Source: Microscilla marina ATCC 23134 (lineage in GTDB: Bacteria > Bacteroidota > Bacteroidia > Cytophagales > Microscillaceae). Taken from it: 64,000 bases of DNA. Shown here piece after piece: positions 15,444 to 24,548 of this stretch. The stretch is from assembly GCF_000169175.1 (NCBI RefSeq), contig NZ_AAWS01000009.1:124001-188000 (forward strand), in the 5' to 3' direction. The translations under genes were made by a program, and so were the position numbers. The notes beneath the pieces are model-generated. The model saw nothing but the letters and a program-made list of their open reading frames with translations, searched no databases and was not told the DNA's origin. Position 1 is the stretch's first letter; each line of letters opens with the position of its first letter.

Positions 15444-16718
15444 TTAGATAAAATAAGTGGCAAAAATGCCGAGAAAGTGCATGATGTCACTGTTTTCCAT
15501 ATTACTTATCGTTGGCGGATTTATCAGGTTAAGTTCTGTGTCTGACAAATCAGCTGATATATTACTTGTTATCAGCTGATAAGTATTCAAACGGTCAGCG
15601 GAGCGGTAAATGCCTGTGCTGATCCTTTTGGCAGACTGGGGTATAAACTCCCCATTCATATTAGCAAGTACCCTTACCCTTTGAGGGGAAGACACATCAG
15701 CGAAAGCAAGGTAGCCAAACAAGCTCACTCTGAAAGGGTAGCGGTGTTCTCTAAACTCGACTTCGGCATAGAGCGACTGCTGTAGTTTGGTGTCAATGGC
15801 TTCCTTGATAGGTTGGGCTATTCTTACCCAGGCTTCAAAGTCTGTTTTATCTGCATAGCTGTGTACCGGGAAGTACCTTACCAACCTGCCCTTGGTTTTA
15901 TAAGTTTCTATCCGGATTCTTGGTTCATACTCTTCGTTTGTTGCATACAACTCCTGCACGTTGGCACCTGTTGGTTCATAGCTATCATCCAGGGTTACCT
16001 TGCCCAAAAAGGTGGCGTGTGCAGCAAGCGCCTCTTCTGCTACCAAAAACTCCAGGGCATCCTGCCATTTATTGGGCTGGCAATACATCTGGTATTCCTC
16101 TCCATTATAATGACTGTTGGGTAGTGAATCAGGTGGAGGAAAACTAAGCACAATATCTCCCGCAACCTGCCATTTTTTGCCTTGACAGATTATTTCGGTT
16201 TGGTCGCTCTGGTTGCCAGTCCGCTCTGCATTGAATATGAGACTGTCGCTGAACGGCTTTTTCAGGTCGAAACCTGCCACAATGCCTTCTTCAGTGCCGG
16301 GCATTACCTTGGTGTGCCACAGGTTTTGGTGGAGTATGGTGGCTTGTGTTATTGTATTTACAAGCTTCATTTTCCTGATTTTATGGGGGGCGTGTGCATT
16401 ACCATTGGCATAAATTACAGGGTTGTTTGGGCGACTGGTTTCCTCTATTGCCCAACCATAGTTCTCGGCGTCTGGTACCGACTGAGCCTCTACTTCGAAC
16501 ACCTCGCCGTTGTGGAGTATCAAGCCTGCGGTGGTGGTAGCAAAGCCACTGTCATCTTCGCTAATTTCGCAGCCTTGAAGTATATAGGACTTACTCAAAT
16601 CAAGTCCCAACGCCATAAATACTGCCGCCTGCCCTTCTTGCTGAGCTTCCTGCAAATGGAGCAAATCGTCCAGCGAGTCGGGGTGTCCGCCCGTAATGAG
16701 GTCTAATATTTTTGCCAT
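15444..16718 (-). CDS. Putative phage baseplate/tail-end protein
   Basis: A 424-aa protein after the gpI-like gene, the usual place of tail-fibre or receptor-interaction proteins. Its first 110 residues (EGQAAVFMALGLDLSKSYIL, GLILHNGEVFEVEA, NNPVIYANGNAHAPHKIRKM) resemble N-terminal attachment domains of Bacteroidetes tail proteins. The middle and end are strand-rich (RIRIETYKTKGRLVRYFPVH, FRVSLFGYLAFADVSSPQRV). No signal peptide. The exact role is inferred from position. Confidence 0.5.
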   Translation of the reverse strand: MAKILDLITGGHPDSLDDLLHLQEAQQEGQAAVFMALGLDLSKSYILQGCEISEDDSGFATTTAGLILHNGEVFEVEAQSVPDAENYGWAIEETSRPNNPVIYANGNAHAPHKIRKMKLVNTITQATILHQNLWHTKVMPGTEEGIVAGFDLKKPFSDSLIFNAERTGNQSDQTEIICQGKKWQVAGDIVLSFPPPDSLPNSHYNGEEYQMYCQPNKWQDALEFLVAEEALAAHATFLGKVTLDDSYEPTGANVQELYATNEEYEPRIRIETYKTKGRLVRYFPVHSYADKTDFEAWVRIAQPIKEAIDTKLQQSLYAEVEFREHRYPFRVSLFGYLAFADVSSPQRVRVLANMNGEFIPQSAKRISTGIYRSADRLNTYQLITSNISADLSDTELNLINPPTISNMENSDIMHFLGIFATYFI

Positions 16719-16727
16719 AGTGTGTGC

Positions 16728-17228
16728 TTATTCTTTGGTGATAATTGCATAAACCTTATCGGGTAATTTGTATTTATTAATGAATGCACGAATCTGACGT
16801 TGTTGATCCTCACTCAGTGCTGGAATCTGTACTACAAAATCGTACTCTCCCTGAAATTCGCCCAGCGCATAACTAAACTTTGGGATGATATTTTTTTCGA
16901 TAATTTCGCGCAATGAGTAACGATAATATTGCAAACTGGAGGCTTCGCTGAGGTAATAGATATAGCGGCGATTTCTCTGATACGTTTGGTTGATGATCAC
17001 GATCTCCTGGCTCAGTCCTAACCTTCGGTTGAGCTCTTCTTCGAGCACCATCGTTTGGTTACTGATGGCGATTTCCAGCTGGGTGACCACCCTAAAAGCC
17101 ACAAACTTTGCGTATAAGGTTTTGATGGGGGTAAGCATTACTTGCAGCCAAGCCAAATGCCGTGCTTGCCCCTTTTTGAGGTACGAAGGCACTAGCCAAC
17201 GTACAAATTTGTTCCAGTCAATGGTCAT
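16728..17228 (-). CDS. Putative tail protein in gpI position
   Basis: A 166-aa protein, 13 bp downstream of the baseplate J-like gene. P2 and Mu-like phages place gpI here. Visible: a start WNKFVRWLVPSYLKKGQARH, helices with LEEELNRRLGLSQEIVIINQ, and an ending DKVYAIITKE. Direct similarity to gpI is not obvious, so the call rests on synteny. Confidence 0.45.
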   Translation of the reverse strand: MTIDWNKFVRWLVPSYLKKGQARHLAWLQVMLTPIKTLYAKFVAFRVVTQLEIAISNQTMVLEEELNRRLGLSQEIVIINQTYQRNRRYIYYLSEASSLQYYRYSLREIIEKNIIPKFSYALGEFQGEYDFVVQIPALSEDQQRQIRAFINKYKLPDKVYAIITKE

Positions 17229-17241
17229 GCTTTTACTTATT

Positions 17242-18057
17242 TTATAAAGGAGTTTTTAAAGTGAGGTGATCTTTGAGTGGGTGTGCATTGTCTATTTTTA
17301 CATAGCCCGATTTGGGGATGTACACCCGGTTTACTGGAGTGTAAGTTTCTCCACTTGCCTTTGCTTCAAATAATGTAATGACAACATCTTCTACTCCTGC
17401 CACTGCCTGAACTGCATCCACAATTTTAGATTTCAGTATTTTACCGTCAAAGGGCAGGTTGGCTAAGTGCTGTTTGATAGTGGTTTCTATGCTTGTTTTG
17501 AATGGGGCAGGTTCCAGCAAGGGATTGTAGTATACTTCCAGGCTGAGCCTTGCGATGTCGCCAGGCAAGCTATTAACCAGAATATACGCCCCTGGCGGTT
17601 GGAGACGATCAATGTAGGCTCTGGCCGCTGCCAGTTCGCCTGCCGAAAGTTGCCCCGGCTGTCCGTTCACCGTTTTGGCTACCTTGAGCGTGGCAACGTT
17701 GTCATTGCCGCTGGCCACCGAAATGGCGGCTTGGCTGATGATTTGTTTTTCGGGAGATACCTGGGCATAACCCAGTGCTCCATTTTGATCCCTGACGAGG
17801 TTGTCTCCGTACTGAAATTTTGTTGCCTGTAGCACAAACCATTCTGCCGAGCCAAATATGCTTTGTGCGAGCCGGGCTTCCACTGCTGCCTTGTGTCGGT
17901 CAAAGAGTTGCTCCAGCGTCCAGACTGCCATGGCCACCACATAGAGCCAGAGTCGCCAGATCGCAAAATTAGAAGGAGAGTCCAGGGCATCGAGCTTGGG
18001 TTCAGCAGCCTTGGCCGCCAGCAGTTCGTTGCGTATTTGAGTAAGGGTTCTTGCCAT
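17242..18057 (-). CDS. Baseplate J/gp47-like protein
   Basis: A 271-aa protein. It starts with a helical N-terminus (LTQIRNELLAAKAAEPKLDA), has a central strand-rich part (YGDNLVRDQNGALGYAQVSP, GQLSAGELAAARAYIDRLQP) and ends with the baseplate-J-like ending (KSKIVDAVQAVAGVEDVVIT). The pattern GxAxYxxRxxPxG followed by a C-terminal 'xVAGVxDV' segment is typical of the J/gp47 wedge family. Position between the gpX/gp25 genes and the gpI-like gene agrees. It would build the wedge of a contractile tail. Confidence 0.6.
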   Translation of the reverse strand: MARTLTQIRNELLAAKAAEPKLDALDSPSNFAIWRLWLYVVAMAVWTLEQLFDRHKAAVEARLAQSIFGSAEWFVLQATKFQYGDNLVRDQNGALGYAQVSPEKQIISQAAISVASGNDNVATLKVAKTVNGQPGQLSAGELAAARAYIDRLQPPGAYILVNSLPGDIARLSLEVYYNPLLEPAPFKTSIETTIKQHLANLPFDGKILKSKIVDAVQAVAGVEDVVITLFEAKASGETYTPVNRVYIPKSGYVKIDNAHPLKDHLTLKTPL

Positions 18058-18177
18058 GGTTGTTTGCTTGTATACTTAAACAAAAATGGTTTTGAAGATG
18101 GATTTTGACTAATTGTTTTAATACCAACACTAATCAATCCTGTAAATCCTAAAATCACTTTAATCTTAGTATAGTAT

Positions 18178-18420
18178 TTAATTTCCTGTTTTTACAATTA
18201 CCGCCTGGGGCAACTTATTTTGAAAGTACTTGACTAAGGGCAAGTCACGAATGTCTACTTTATCAGGGTCATACCTGACCTTGGTGCCCGCTGCAATCTC
18301 CTCATCCAGCGAAAGCGTGGGGTTGTCGTCCAGAAGCACAAAAAATGCCTGGGGGTTGCCATAAAGTTGCAGGGCAAGGTCTATGATGTTTTGTCCCTCG
18401 TAAGTAGTATAAACTTGCAT
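18178..18420 (-). CDS. LysM-like tail protein X
   Basis: An 80-aa protein. VYTTYEGQNIIDLALQLYGN followed by LLDDNPTLSLDEEIAAGTKV is a LysM-type fold as in P2 gpX and other small tail proteins that bind the tube or hub. It lies among baseplate genes. The ATG is at 18420; 120 bp of non-coding DNA separate it from the next gene on the minus strand. Confidence 0.7.
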   Translation of the reverse strand: MQVYTTYEGQNIIDLALQLYGNPQAFFVLLDDNPTLSLDEEIAAGTKVRYDPDKVDIRDLPLVKYFQNKLPQAVIVKTGN

Positions 18421-18439
18421 AATATCTATATCGGTGTAT

Positions 18440-18502
18440 CAATCATCGCTTTGCGCCAACCATCAAACCATTAGCGAAGCGAAACCATTTAACCATTTAA
18501 TT
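18440..18502. repeat. Intergenic repeat family, copy A (partial)
   Basis: Shares GCGCCAACCATCAAACCAT and AGCGAAGCGAAACCATTTAA with segments at 42403-42511, 42962-43048 and 44961-45075, all between phage structural genes. See the finding on this family. Confidence 0.6.
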
Positions 18503-18844
18503 ACTCCACCCCGCCTCAATCTGCACCAGTTCGTGCCCTTCTCCCTGGGTCAGGTCAATGCGGACAGATTCTATGGTTTGCCCATCGAGCTCCAGTTGCA
18601 GCTCAATCTCGGCGCGCATCTCGCTCAAATCCCGGTTTTCGTCGCCCAGAAATATGTGTAGCCCAACACCTGCCTGGGGGGTAGCACGCAAATCCCCTTT
18701 GTTTGCCACCAAGTGATGTGCCTGATGCTGTACGGTGGCATCGCCCAAGGCAAAGTCACCGTTTTCAAAAGCGAGGTCTCCATCCACTTCCGAGAGCAGA
18801 ATATCTATCACCTTGCGCCATTTGTTAGGGTCAGTTGTCGCCAT
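18497..18844 (-). CDS. gp25-like baseplate wedge protein
   Basis: A 115-aa protein. FENGDFALGDATVQHQAHHL...GVGLHIFLGDENRDLSEM...VRIDLTQGEGHELVQIEA follows the DUF2634/gp25-like pattern: an early 'G DF..G' segment, a helix, then a short basic or amphipathic end. gp25 links wedge and sheath in contractile tails. It overlaps the spike gene upstream by 14 bp, so the two are probably translationally coupled. Confidence 0.55.
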   Translation of the reverse strand: MATTDPNKWRKVIDILLSEVDGDLAFENGDFALGDATVQHQAHHLVANKGDLRATPQAGVGLHIFLGDENRDLSEMRAEIELQLELDGQTIESVRIDLTQGEGHELVQIEAGWSN

Positions 18845-19529
18845 CGCCGTGCGTTACTTTTTTGTTGATGATCGAATCTTTTAATACCCCGGTCTGTTTG
18901 CCCGCCACAGCTCCCTTGAGGGAGGCTTGCAACGCTGAGGGGCTGCCATTGCCAGGTTCGGGCACGGGGGCACCAGATAGTACCTGAACCAAACCATCCA
19001 GGATTGCCTTGTTCTTGTTCCACTCGGTTTTGAGCTCTTTGATTTTGATCAGTCCACCTGCACTGTCTCCATTGAGCGAAAGCTGATCGGCAGCCAGCTT
19101 CAGGCTCAAATCACCCACTTTCAATTGGTGGGCATCCTGGCTCAGGTTTACTTCCAAATCACCGTTTTTGTAGCTCAAACCTGCTTCGCTCAACTCGGCA
19201 AAGCTGTCTTCGCTAAACCGGATGATAAGCTTTTCTACTTCCCCAAAACTGGTCACATACGCCTCACTTTCCGAGGCTTCGAGCATCGATACAATCACCG
19301 CACTGCCTATTTTGGGAATAAAAACTACCCCGCCAATCACTTCACTGTTTATACTTGCCACCAGACGTACATCGGGCAGGGGAGCCTCACCCCCCAAAGG
19401 CTGCACTTCGCAAGTGCGGGCAACTTCGTCTACCTCTATCACCGTACCCCGGATGTTTTTGCTGTCAGTGGGTAAAGCCTCCATAATCCGCCTGATAGAG
19501 GCAATAAAAGCGTTGATATTTTCATCCAT
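18831..19529 (-). CDS. Baseplate assembly/spike protein gpV-like
   Basis: A 232-aa protein with an OB-fold-like N-terminus: IRGTVIEVDEVARTCEVQPL...LPDVRLVA...GGVVFIPKIGSAVIVSML. This is the gpV/gp5 pattern in which 'G.V..VD....C.V.P..G' is followed by strand-rich repeats. Residues 115-155 hold short strand repeats (LEVNLSQDAHQLKVGDLSLK) that could form a spike helix. The C-terminus is Gly/Lys rich. It would form the tail tip with the hub protein encoded just upstream. Confidence 0.65.
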   Translation of the reverse strand: MDENINAFIASIRRIMEALPTDSKNIRGTVIEVDEVARTCEVQPLGGEAPLPDVRLVASINSEVIGGVVFIPKIGSAVIVSMLEASESEAYVTSFGEVEKLIIRFSEDSFAELSEAGLSYKNGDLEVNLSQDAHQLKVGDLSLKLAADQLSLNGDSAGGLIKIKELKTEWNKNKAILDGLVQVLSGAPVPEPGNGSPSALQASLKGAVAGKQTGVLKDSIINKKVTHGDGDN

Positions 19530-19532
19530 AGT

Positions 19533-20522
19533 TTACTGTGCCCTCCTTCCAATTTTGACGGCTCGCTTGAAGCCCCCGGTTTTGCTGATCGTGGTTTTTA
19601 CTTCATCTACAAAATACAATCCCTCGCGTTCGGGGTAGTCAGCATCCCGGATTTGGCAACGTGCCGAATGCACCACGTGTGGAATGCCCAGGGTTTTGAT
19701 TCCCCCCTTGTAGCCCTCGTAGCGGTACAGCTTGACCTTCTCGTTGGCAATTTTTTGCAAGGTATCCTTGTCCGCAATGGGTTCGGGCGAAATCCAGGTT
19801 CTCAGCTCGCCTTCTTCGCTGCCTGCGTACACTTCCAGTTTTTGATTGTTTTTGAGGTATGAAGTCGCCTTGAGCTTAATCTTGATGTCCTCCTTGCGGC
19901 GATATTCCAACTCGGTAGCAAGTACATTGCGCTGTAAGTCATACACCACAGGTGCTTCATCTACCCCAGTAGTAGCCGCTACATCCTCTGAATAAGGCAA
20001 GCCCACGTACAACTGCTTGCCCCGGAAATACATCGCCAGCCCGTAGTTGTCTTTGAGCTTTTGCAACACTTTGGCGGCGCTGGCATTGGCCACCCGAAAG
20101 GGGGCAAGGGCTACTTCGGGCACCTCTTTGGGGTTCACAAACTCCACCTCAAAGCCTTTTATAGCTTCTTCAATTACTTCCTTCAAAGTGGCGTGCTTCC
20201 AGGTTTTGTTGAGGTTGGAGCGCTGCAAATGGTAGACCTCATCCACACAATGCATCTCGAAGGGTTGGTTGGGGAGCAGCCGGGCAATGTAACCTTTGAA
20301 TTCGGTATGCAACTTACCGTCGTAGCCCAGCTTTATTTCTACTCCATCTCCTTCTTTGAGCTGCTTGTTGAACTGACCCCGTAACCTGCCCAATTTGATC
20401 ACGGCCATATCACCCAGATTTTTCCAGGAACTGGTGATTTCCAGCGAGGTAAAGCTGTCTAACAGGTACTGCGCCCCACCAGCAGCAGGGGTAAATATGA
20501 CTTGGGTGTTGAATGTGAGCAT
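19533..20522 (-). CDS. Tail hub protein, phage late control gpD-like
   Basis: A 329-aa protein with the VgrG/gpD/gp27-like architecture: an N-terminal barrel (FTSLEITSSWKNLGDMAVIK, GDGVEIKLGYDGKLHTEFKG), then the second barrel (FEMHCVDEVYHLQRSNLNKT, the typical 'D....L.+....+.+...T'), a helix with VLQKLKDNYGLAMYFRGKQLY, and an ending on AVKIGRRAQ. Placed directly before the spike gene, as in P2 (U-D-V) or Mu. It forms the trimeric hub under the tube. Confidence 0.75.
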   Translation of the reverse strand: MLTFNTQVIFTPAAGGAQYLLDSFTSLEITSSWKNLGDMAVIKLGRLRGQFNKQLKEGDGVEIKLGYDGKLHTEFKGYIARLLPNQPFEMHCVDEVYHLQRSNLNKTWKHATLKEVIEEAIKGFEVEFVNPKEVPEVALAPFRVANASAAKVLQKLKDNYGLAMYFRGKQLYVGLPYSEDVAATTGVDEAPVVYDLQRNVLATELEYRRKEDIKIKLKATSYLKNNQKLEVYAGSEEGELRTWISPEPIADKDTLQKIANEKVKLYRYEGYKGGIKTLGIPHVVHSARCQIRDADYPEREGLYFVDEVKTTISKTGGFKRAVKIGRRAQ

Positions 20523-20902
20523 GGGGGCAACTTAGCAATGCCCAGGTGGTTTTGGGTAAGAGTTTTTTGGGGGATTGAGGTTTGAGGGGGTGAGGTGTTG
20601 TTTTCTTAAAGAATCAGTCGATATTTTAGCTGTATTGGCAACTTGAATGACCAACGACAACAAACAACATAATAACCACCCTATACACCTCAAAGTCTGA
20701 AATTTTGTGTATATTGAGAGCACAAAAGGTAGTATAATCAATTGACTTGTGAGTAAATCTCTGATAGCCAAACACTTGTAAGGTCTGAAACCCTCTAGAG
20801 CTTTTTACACTATGGGAGGTTTCAGACTTTACAAGGTTAAAAACTTTTGCCTCAACTTTGATTTGAGCCTGTAAATGCTCATTTTTATCCATTATTTCAC
20901 GG
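20523..20902. other. Intergenic region, likely CRISPR leader
   Basis: About 380 bp between the hub gene and the first CRISPR repeat. No convincing gene. It contains the hairpin at 20775-20835. Since the worn last repeat is at the high-coordinate end, the leader and promoter would be on this side (inference). Confidence 0.5.
20775..20835. other. Long inverted repeat in the presumed CRISPR leader
   Basis: An 18-bp arm at 20775-20792 (CTTGTAAGGTCTGAAACC) pairs with 20818-20835 (GGTTTCAGACTTTACAAG) with one mismatch (G-U in RNA) and a 25-nt loop. The distance to the first repeat is 67 bp, the same as one repeat-spacer period. It could be a leader structure, terminator or protein site. Confidence 0.7.
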
Positions 20903-21396
20903 GGCTTAATCGGATCATTTAGAAATTGAAATTTTATAACGGGTCTTGTGCTGCTTTCCCTCCTTGCTGGGCTTAATCGGATCATTTAGAAATTGAAATA
21001 AGGTGCTACCAACCAAGGAGCAGCCACCAGCCACGGCTTAATCGGATCATTTAGAAATTGAAATAGTGTGCACTCGAGTATGTTTCTGTACCCCCTGCAA
21101 AGGCTTAATCGGATCATTTAGAAATTGAAATAACATTGCATCTCGTGTTCACCACTTACCACCAATTGGCTTAATCGGATCATTTAGAAATTGAAATAAG
21201 GTGCTACCAACCAAGGAGCAGCCACCAGCCACGGCTTAATCGGATCATTTAGAAATTGAAATAGAGTTCTTAAAATGGCTTCCCCAGTTGCTATATCAGG
21301 GCTTAATCGGATCATTTAGAAATTGAAATAAACCTGTTATATCCAAAACAAAAGCTATTAGCTTTGGCTTAATCGGATCATTCAGAAATTGACAGC
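20903..21396 (+). CRISPR. CRISPR array, 8 repeats and 7 spacers, no cas genes
   Basis: 30-bp repeats begin GGCTTAATCGGATCATTTAG and end AAATTGAAAT. They start at 20903, 20970, 21035, 21102, 21168, 21233, 21300 and 21366; the last is worn (T to C change and altered 3' end). Spacers are 37, 35, 37, 36, 35, 37 and 36 bp. Ending in ATTGAAAT suits the 8-nt 5' handle of type I-B or III crRNAs, so transcription should run on the plus strand from a leader at 20.6-20.9 kb. The spacers at 21000-21034 and 21198-21232 are identical. No cas gene lies in the window, so the array would depend on Cas proteins elsewhere or be inactive. It sits between the hub gene and the tape-measure gene of a phage. Confidence 0.93.
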
Positions 21397-21576
21397 AGTC
21401 GTCGTGTGTATAAAACTTTTTGGGTGTACTTAAGTATATCATTCAGTGCATCATCCTAAACGTTTTGATTTTACACCTTTCTTTAGCTACCATTTTACCT
21501 CTGTAATTTACCAACCCCTAAACAAATACCCCATACTCTTGCCAAATCCCACCTAGTTTGAAAGCAAAAATGTCCC

Positions 21577-24219
21577 ATGAAAATCTATGAGTTTGCTCTC
21601 AAAATGCGGGACCTGGCAAGTTCCAAAGTGGAAAAGCTAAACAAGCTGGCTGGCAATACCAGGTCTAAGGTAGAACAGCTCGGAGCTCAGGCAAGCAAGG
21701 CAGCGGGCAAGTTTCAGCAACGCTTCCCGGCGGCAAGTCGTGCGGTAGCTGCTGTAGGCAATGCCGTCTCAAGGGTCACCCGTAAAATGGGCAAGCTTCG
21801 TCAGGTAGTGGCTTCGGGGGTGATGGCTGCCTTTAAAGGACTCAAAAAAGCCATGCTTGCTATAGGCGTGGCAGCTACCCTTGCCTTTGGGGTGGCTACC
21901 AAAGAAAGTATGGGCTTCAATGCCCAGATGAGTAGAGTCCAGGCCATCAGTAATGCTAATGCCAAGGAGTTTCAGGTACTCAGAAACAAGGCGCTGGAAA
22001 TGGGCAAAACGACCAGGTTCAGCGCCAGAGAAGCGGGGCAAGGTTTAGAGTATTTGGGAATGGCGGGCTTTTCGGCCAAAGATGCGGCCAGTGCCTTGGG
22101 TGGAGTACTTGACCTGGCGGCGGCTTCGGGAATGGACTTGGGGCGTACCGCCGACATTGCCTCCAATGCCATCTCTGCCTTCGGGCTCAGTGCCAACCAA
22201 AGCGACCGGGTGGCCGATGTATTTGCCAAAACGATTACTTCATCCAACACCAACCTCGAAATGCTTGCCGAGAGTATGAAGTACCTGGCACCCACGGCAA
22301 GGGCTTTGGGGGTAAGCCTGGAAGAATCGGCTTCGGCCATTGGTATTCTGGGCGACAATGGTTTGCAGGGTTCGGTGGCCACCACTACCCTGGCTTCGGG
22401 CTTCAACCGCCTTGCCAAACCCACCCGCCAAATGCGTACCCTGATGAAAGGCTTAGGGATTGAAATGTTTGATGCCAGGGGCAAGTTCAAAGGCATCGCC
22501 GGGATGATTCAGGAACTCAACCGGGTCACGGTAAATATGACCGATCAGCAAAAACAAGCCACCATTGCCACCCTTTATGGTTCTGAGGCCACCAAAAATA
22601 TGCTATCGCTACTCAACGGAGAAAAGAAGCTGAAAATTGATGCGGCCAATGCTACCCAGGTAGCGCTGATGAAGCGACTCATTGGGGAAAAACGTTTGCA
22701 GGCCGCGCTTAAAAAAGGGGGTGAAATCACCCTCAAAGGAGCCGAGGCAATCAAGGGTTATGATATTGTGCTCAATACCGCAGCGGGTACCGCCAGGAAA
22801 ATGGCCAAAACCATGGAAGATAACCTGGCGGGGGATGTGACCAAGGCAAAGTCGGCTTTCAGCGGCTTGATGATTGAAATTGGTGACCGCTTTGACCCTT
22901 TCCTGCGCCGGATGACTCAATCAATGACAGGAGTGCTGAGCAACCTGGGCGAAAACTTCGGAACGTATTACAAAACCCTCAGCGATGCTTTTGCTCCTTT
23001 GCGTAAAGCCTTTGGGCAGTTCAAACGCGATTTGTTGGGGGCACAAGGCAGTCTGGACGATTTTGGCAATGCTTCACTTGGCGTAAAAGAAGTAGTACAA
23101 GGTATTGCCCAGGCAGTCAGCTTTGTTTCTCCTTTTATTGCGACCATGCTCAGCAATATCTCAGGTTTGATCAACCGCCTTGCCACTACCTTTGCCCCCA
23201 TGAAAGATCGTCTTCAGCAACTATTGGGTGGGCTACGCACCAACCTGCTGATGGTTAGCCAGGACGTGTGGAACATTGCGGGCAACCTGATTGGGGCACT
23301 ATCACCCCTGATTGAGGTAGTACTCAACGTGGCAAACACTATTATGGACAACTTTGGGCACATCTGGAAGGCAATTAACGGGGTGGTAAATATGGTATTG
23401 CCTTTTGTCTATCAGCTTGCCGATTCGTTTCGGGCAAACGTAGATGTAGGCGGCTTGCTGGGCAATGTCATGGGAGGAGTCACGGCAGTGATCAATGGTT
23501 TGCGCCCAGTGCTTCGGGTGATTTTACGTCTGCTCACTCCTTTGGGCAAACTCTTTTTGTGGATTGGGGGCATTTTGCTCAAAGTGGTAGGGGTTGCCTT
23601 TGAAGGTTTGGGTAACATTGTGGGCAAAGTATTTGGTGGCATAGGCGATTTGTTCAACTGGTTGATTGACAAGTTTAGCTGGGTGTTCAACAAGATAAAA
23701 CAAGGGCTGCGCCTGATTGGGGTGATGTCGAAAGAAGCAGACAGCGTGAGTCAAAAACAAAAGGATAAAATCCAGCAAGATAAAAAGCCAAAGCCTAAAA
23801 CTATTGCCGAAGAACAACAGGAAAAGGAAGAAAAAGAGCGCAAAAAACGCCTCAAAAAACTACAGGATGAGATAGATACCTTCAACAAAGACCGTAAGAA
23901 AAAAACGGTGGGTACGATGACTGGTGCGGCTTTCAATACCTTGATTACCCCCACTAAACAATCTGGTAAGACCACCACGGCAACCCCGGAGAGCAGCGGT
24001 GGGGCAAGCACCACCAGTGCGAGTGGCATGAACAAAATCACGGGCGGAGGCAGCAAACAGGTCAATATCAATATTACCATTGGCAACATCATCGGCATGA
24101 ACGTAGACAGCATCAACAACCTGGATGCGAAAGGTCAGGAGGTGCAACAATCAGCCGATTTTATTGTACAGGAGATTGTCCGCAAGATCAATGGGGCGAT
24201 GATGGTGCAGGAGGGGTAG
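21577..24219 (+). CDS. Phage tail tape-measure protein (TP901 type)
   Basis: An 880-aa protein. After a helical N-terminus (1-90) and a hydrophobic segment (about 90-106, AMLAIGVAATLAFGVA) comes the tape-measure core: FNAQMSRVQAISNANAKEF, GLEYLGMAGFSAKDAASALG, LDLAAASGMDLGRTADIASN, AISAFGL. Hydrophobic helices lie at about 550-730, a Lys/Glu-rich stretch at 735-790, and a C-terminus with NINITIGNIIGMNVDSINNL. It sets tail length and would span the tube. It is on the plus strand, opposite to every other tail gene here, and separated from the chaperone genes by 17 kb. Confidence 0.9.
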   Translation: MKIYEFALKMRDLASSKVEKLNKLAGNTRSKVEQLGAQASKAAGKFQQRFPAASRAVAAVGNAVSRVTRKMGKLRQVVASGVMAAFKGLKKAMLAIGVAATLAFGVATKESMGFNAQMSRVQAISNANAKEFQVLRNKALEMGKTTRFSAREAGQGLEYLGMAGFSAKDAASALGGVLDLAAASGMDLGRTADIASNAISAFGLSANQSDRVADVFAKTITSSNTNLEMLAESMKYLAPTARALGVSLEESASAIGILGDNGLQGSVATTTLASGFNRLAKPTRQMRTLMKGLGIEMFDARGKFKGIAGMIQELNRVTVNMTDQQKQATIATLYGSEATKNMLSLLNGEKKLKIDAANATQVALMKRLIGEKRLQAALKKGGEITLKGAEAIKGYDIVLNTAAGTARKMAKTMEDNLAGDVTKAKSAFSGLMIEIGDRFDPFLRRMTQSMTGVLSNLGENFGTYYKTLSDAFAPLRKAFGQFKRDLLGAQGSLDDFGNASLGVKEVVQGIAQAVSFVSPFIATMLSNISGLINRLATTFAPMKDRLQQLLGGLRTNLLMVSQDVWNIAGNLIGALSPLIEVVLNVANTIMDNFGHIWKAINGVVNMVLPFVYQLADSFRANVDVGGLLGNVMGGVTAVINGLRPVLRVILRLLTPLGKLFLWIGGILLKVVGVAFEGLGNIVGKVFGGIGDLFNWLIDKFSWVFNKIKQGLRLIGVMSKEADSVSQKQKDKIQQDKKPKPKTIAEEQQEKEEKERKKRLKKLQDEIDTFNKDRKKKTVGTMTGAAFNTLITPTKQSGKTTTATPESSGGASTTSASGMNKITGGGSKQVNINITIGNIIGMNVDSINNLDAKGQEVQQSADFIVQEIVRKINGAMMVQEG

Positions 24220-24548
24220 ATGGTACTGAAAAAAACAGCGAGTTTTTTGTTGTAAGGAACGTTATATAAGAATGTTATCCAACATTTATTCAGCAAGTAA
24301 GCTGATTTAAAGATCAAGTAATTTCACTTAAAATATAACAAATTAGTGCATTTAAAAAGATATAAAACTAAAGCCAAATAATATAACACTTTGTATATGC
24401 AATTTGGTAAATTTGTGGAGAGCGTTCATTAAACTGTGCTTTTTCAAAAAATGATCATTGATTATCAGTACTTTATATTTTTTTGACACAGTTGAGTGAA
24501 CAGTCCCAATTTGTGATAAAGACTAATAACGTATTTTATTAATTCATC
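24220..24548. other. Intergenic region before the copper island
   Basis: An AT-rich gap. A weak hairpin (AAAAAAC 24230-24236 with GTTTTTT 24242-24248) follows the tape-measure stop. TAAATTTG at 24408-24415 fits the -7 box of Bacteroidetes promoters, with a TTTG 14 bp upstream, shorter than the usual 19-21 bp. It may hold the promoter of the copper genes. Confidence 0.35.

Noticed and set aside
15444-20522. An extracellular contractile injection system or type VI-like device
   Set aside because: Capsid, protease-scaffold and methylase genes, and the absence of a visible ClpV-like AAA+ ATPase or effector genes, fit a phage better.
20626-20985. A 119-aa minus-strand frame covering the CRISPR leader and first repeat
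   Set aside because: It runs through CRISPR repeat sequence and has no recognisable motif.
20933-21365. CRISPR spacers matching genes in this window (self-targeting)
   Set aside because: Reading through the window I saw no matching stretch for any spacer, though a proper search was not possible.
24408-24520. A firm promoter for the copper island
   Set aside because: TAAATTTG fits the -7 box, but the -33 box spacing is off (14 bp), so I mention it only as weak.
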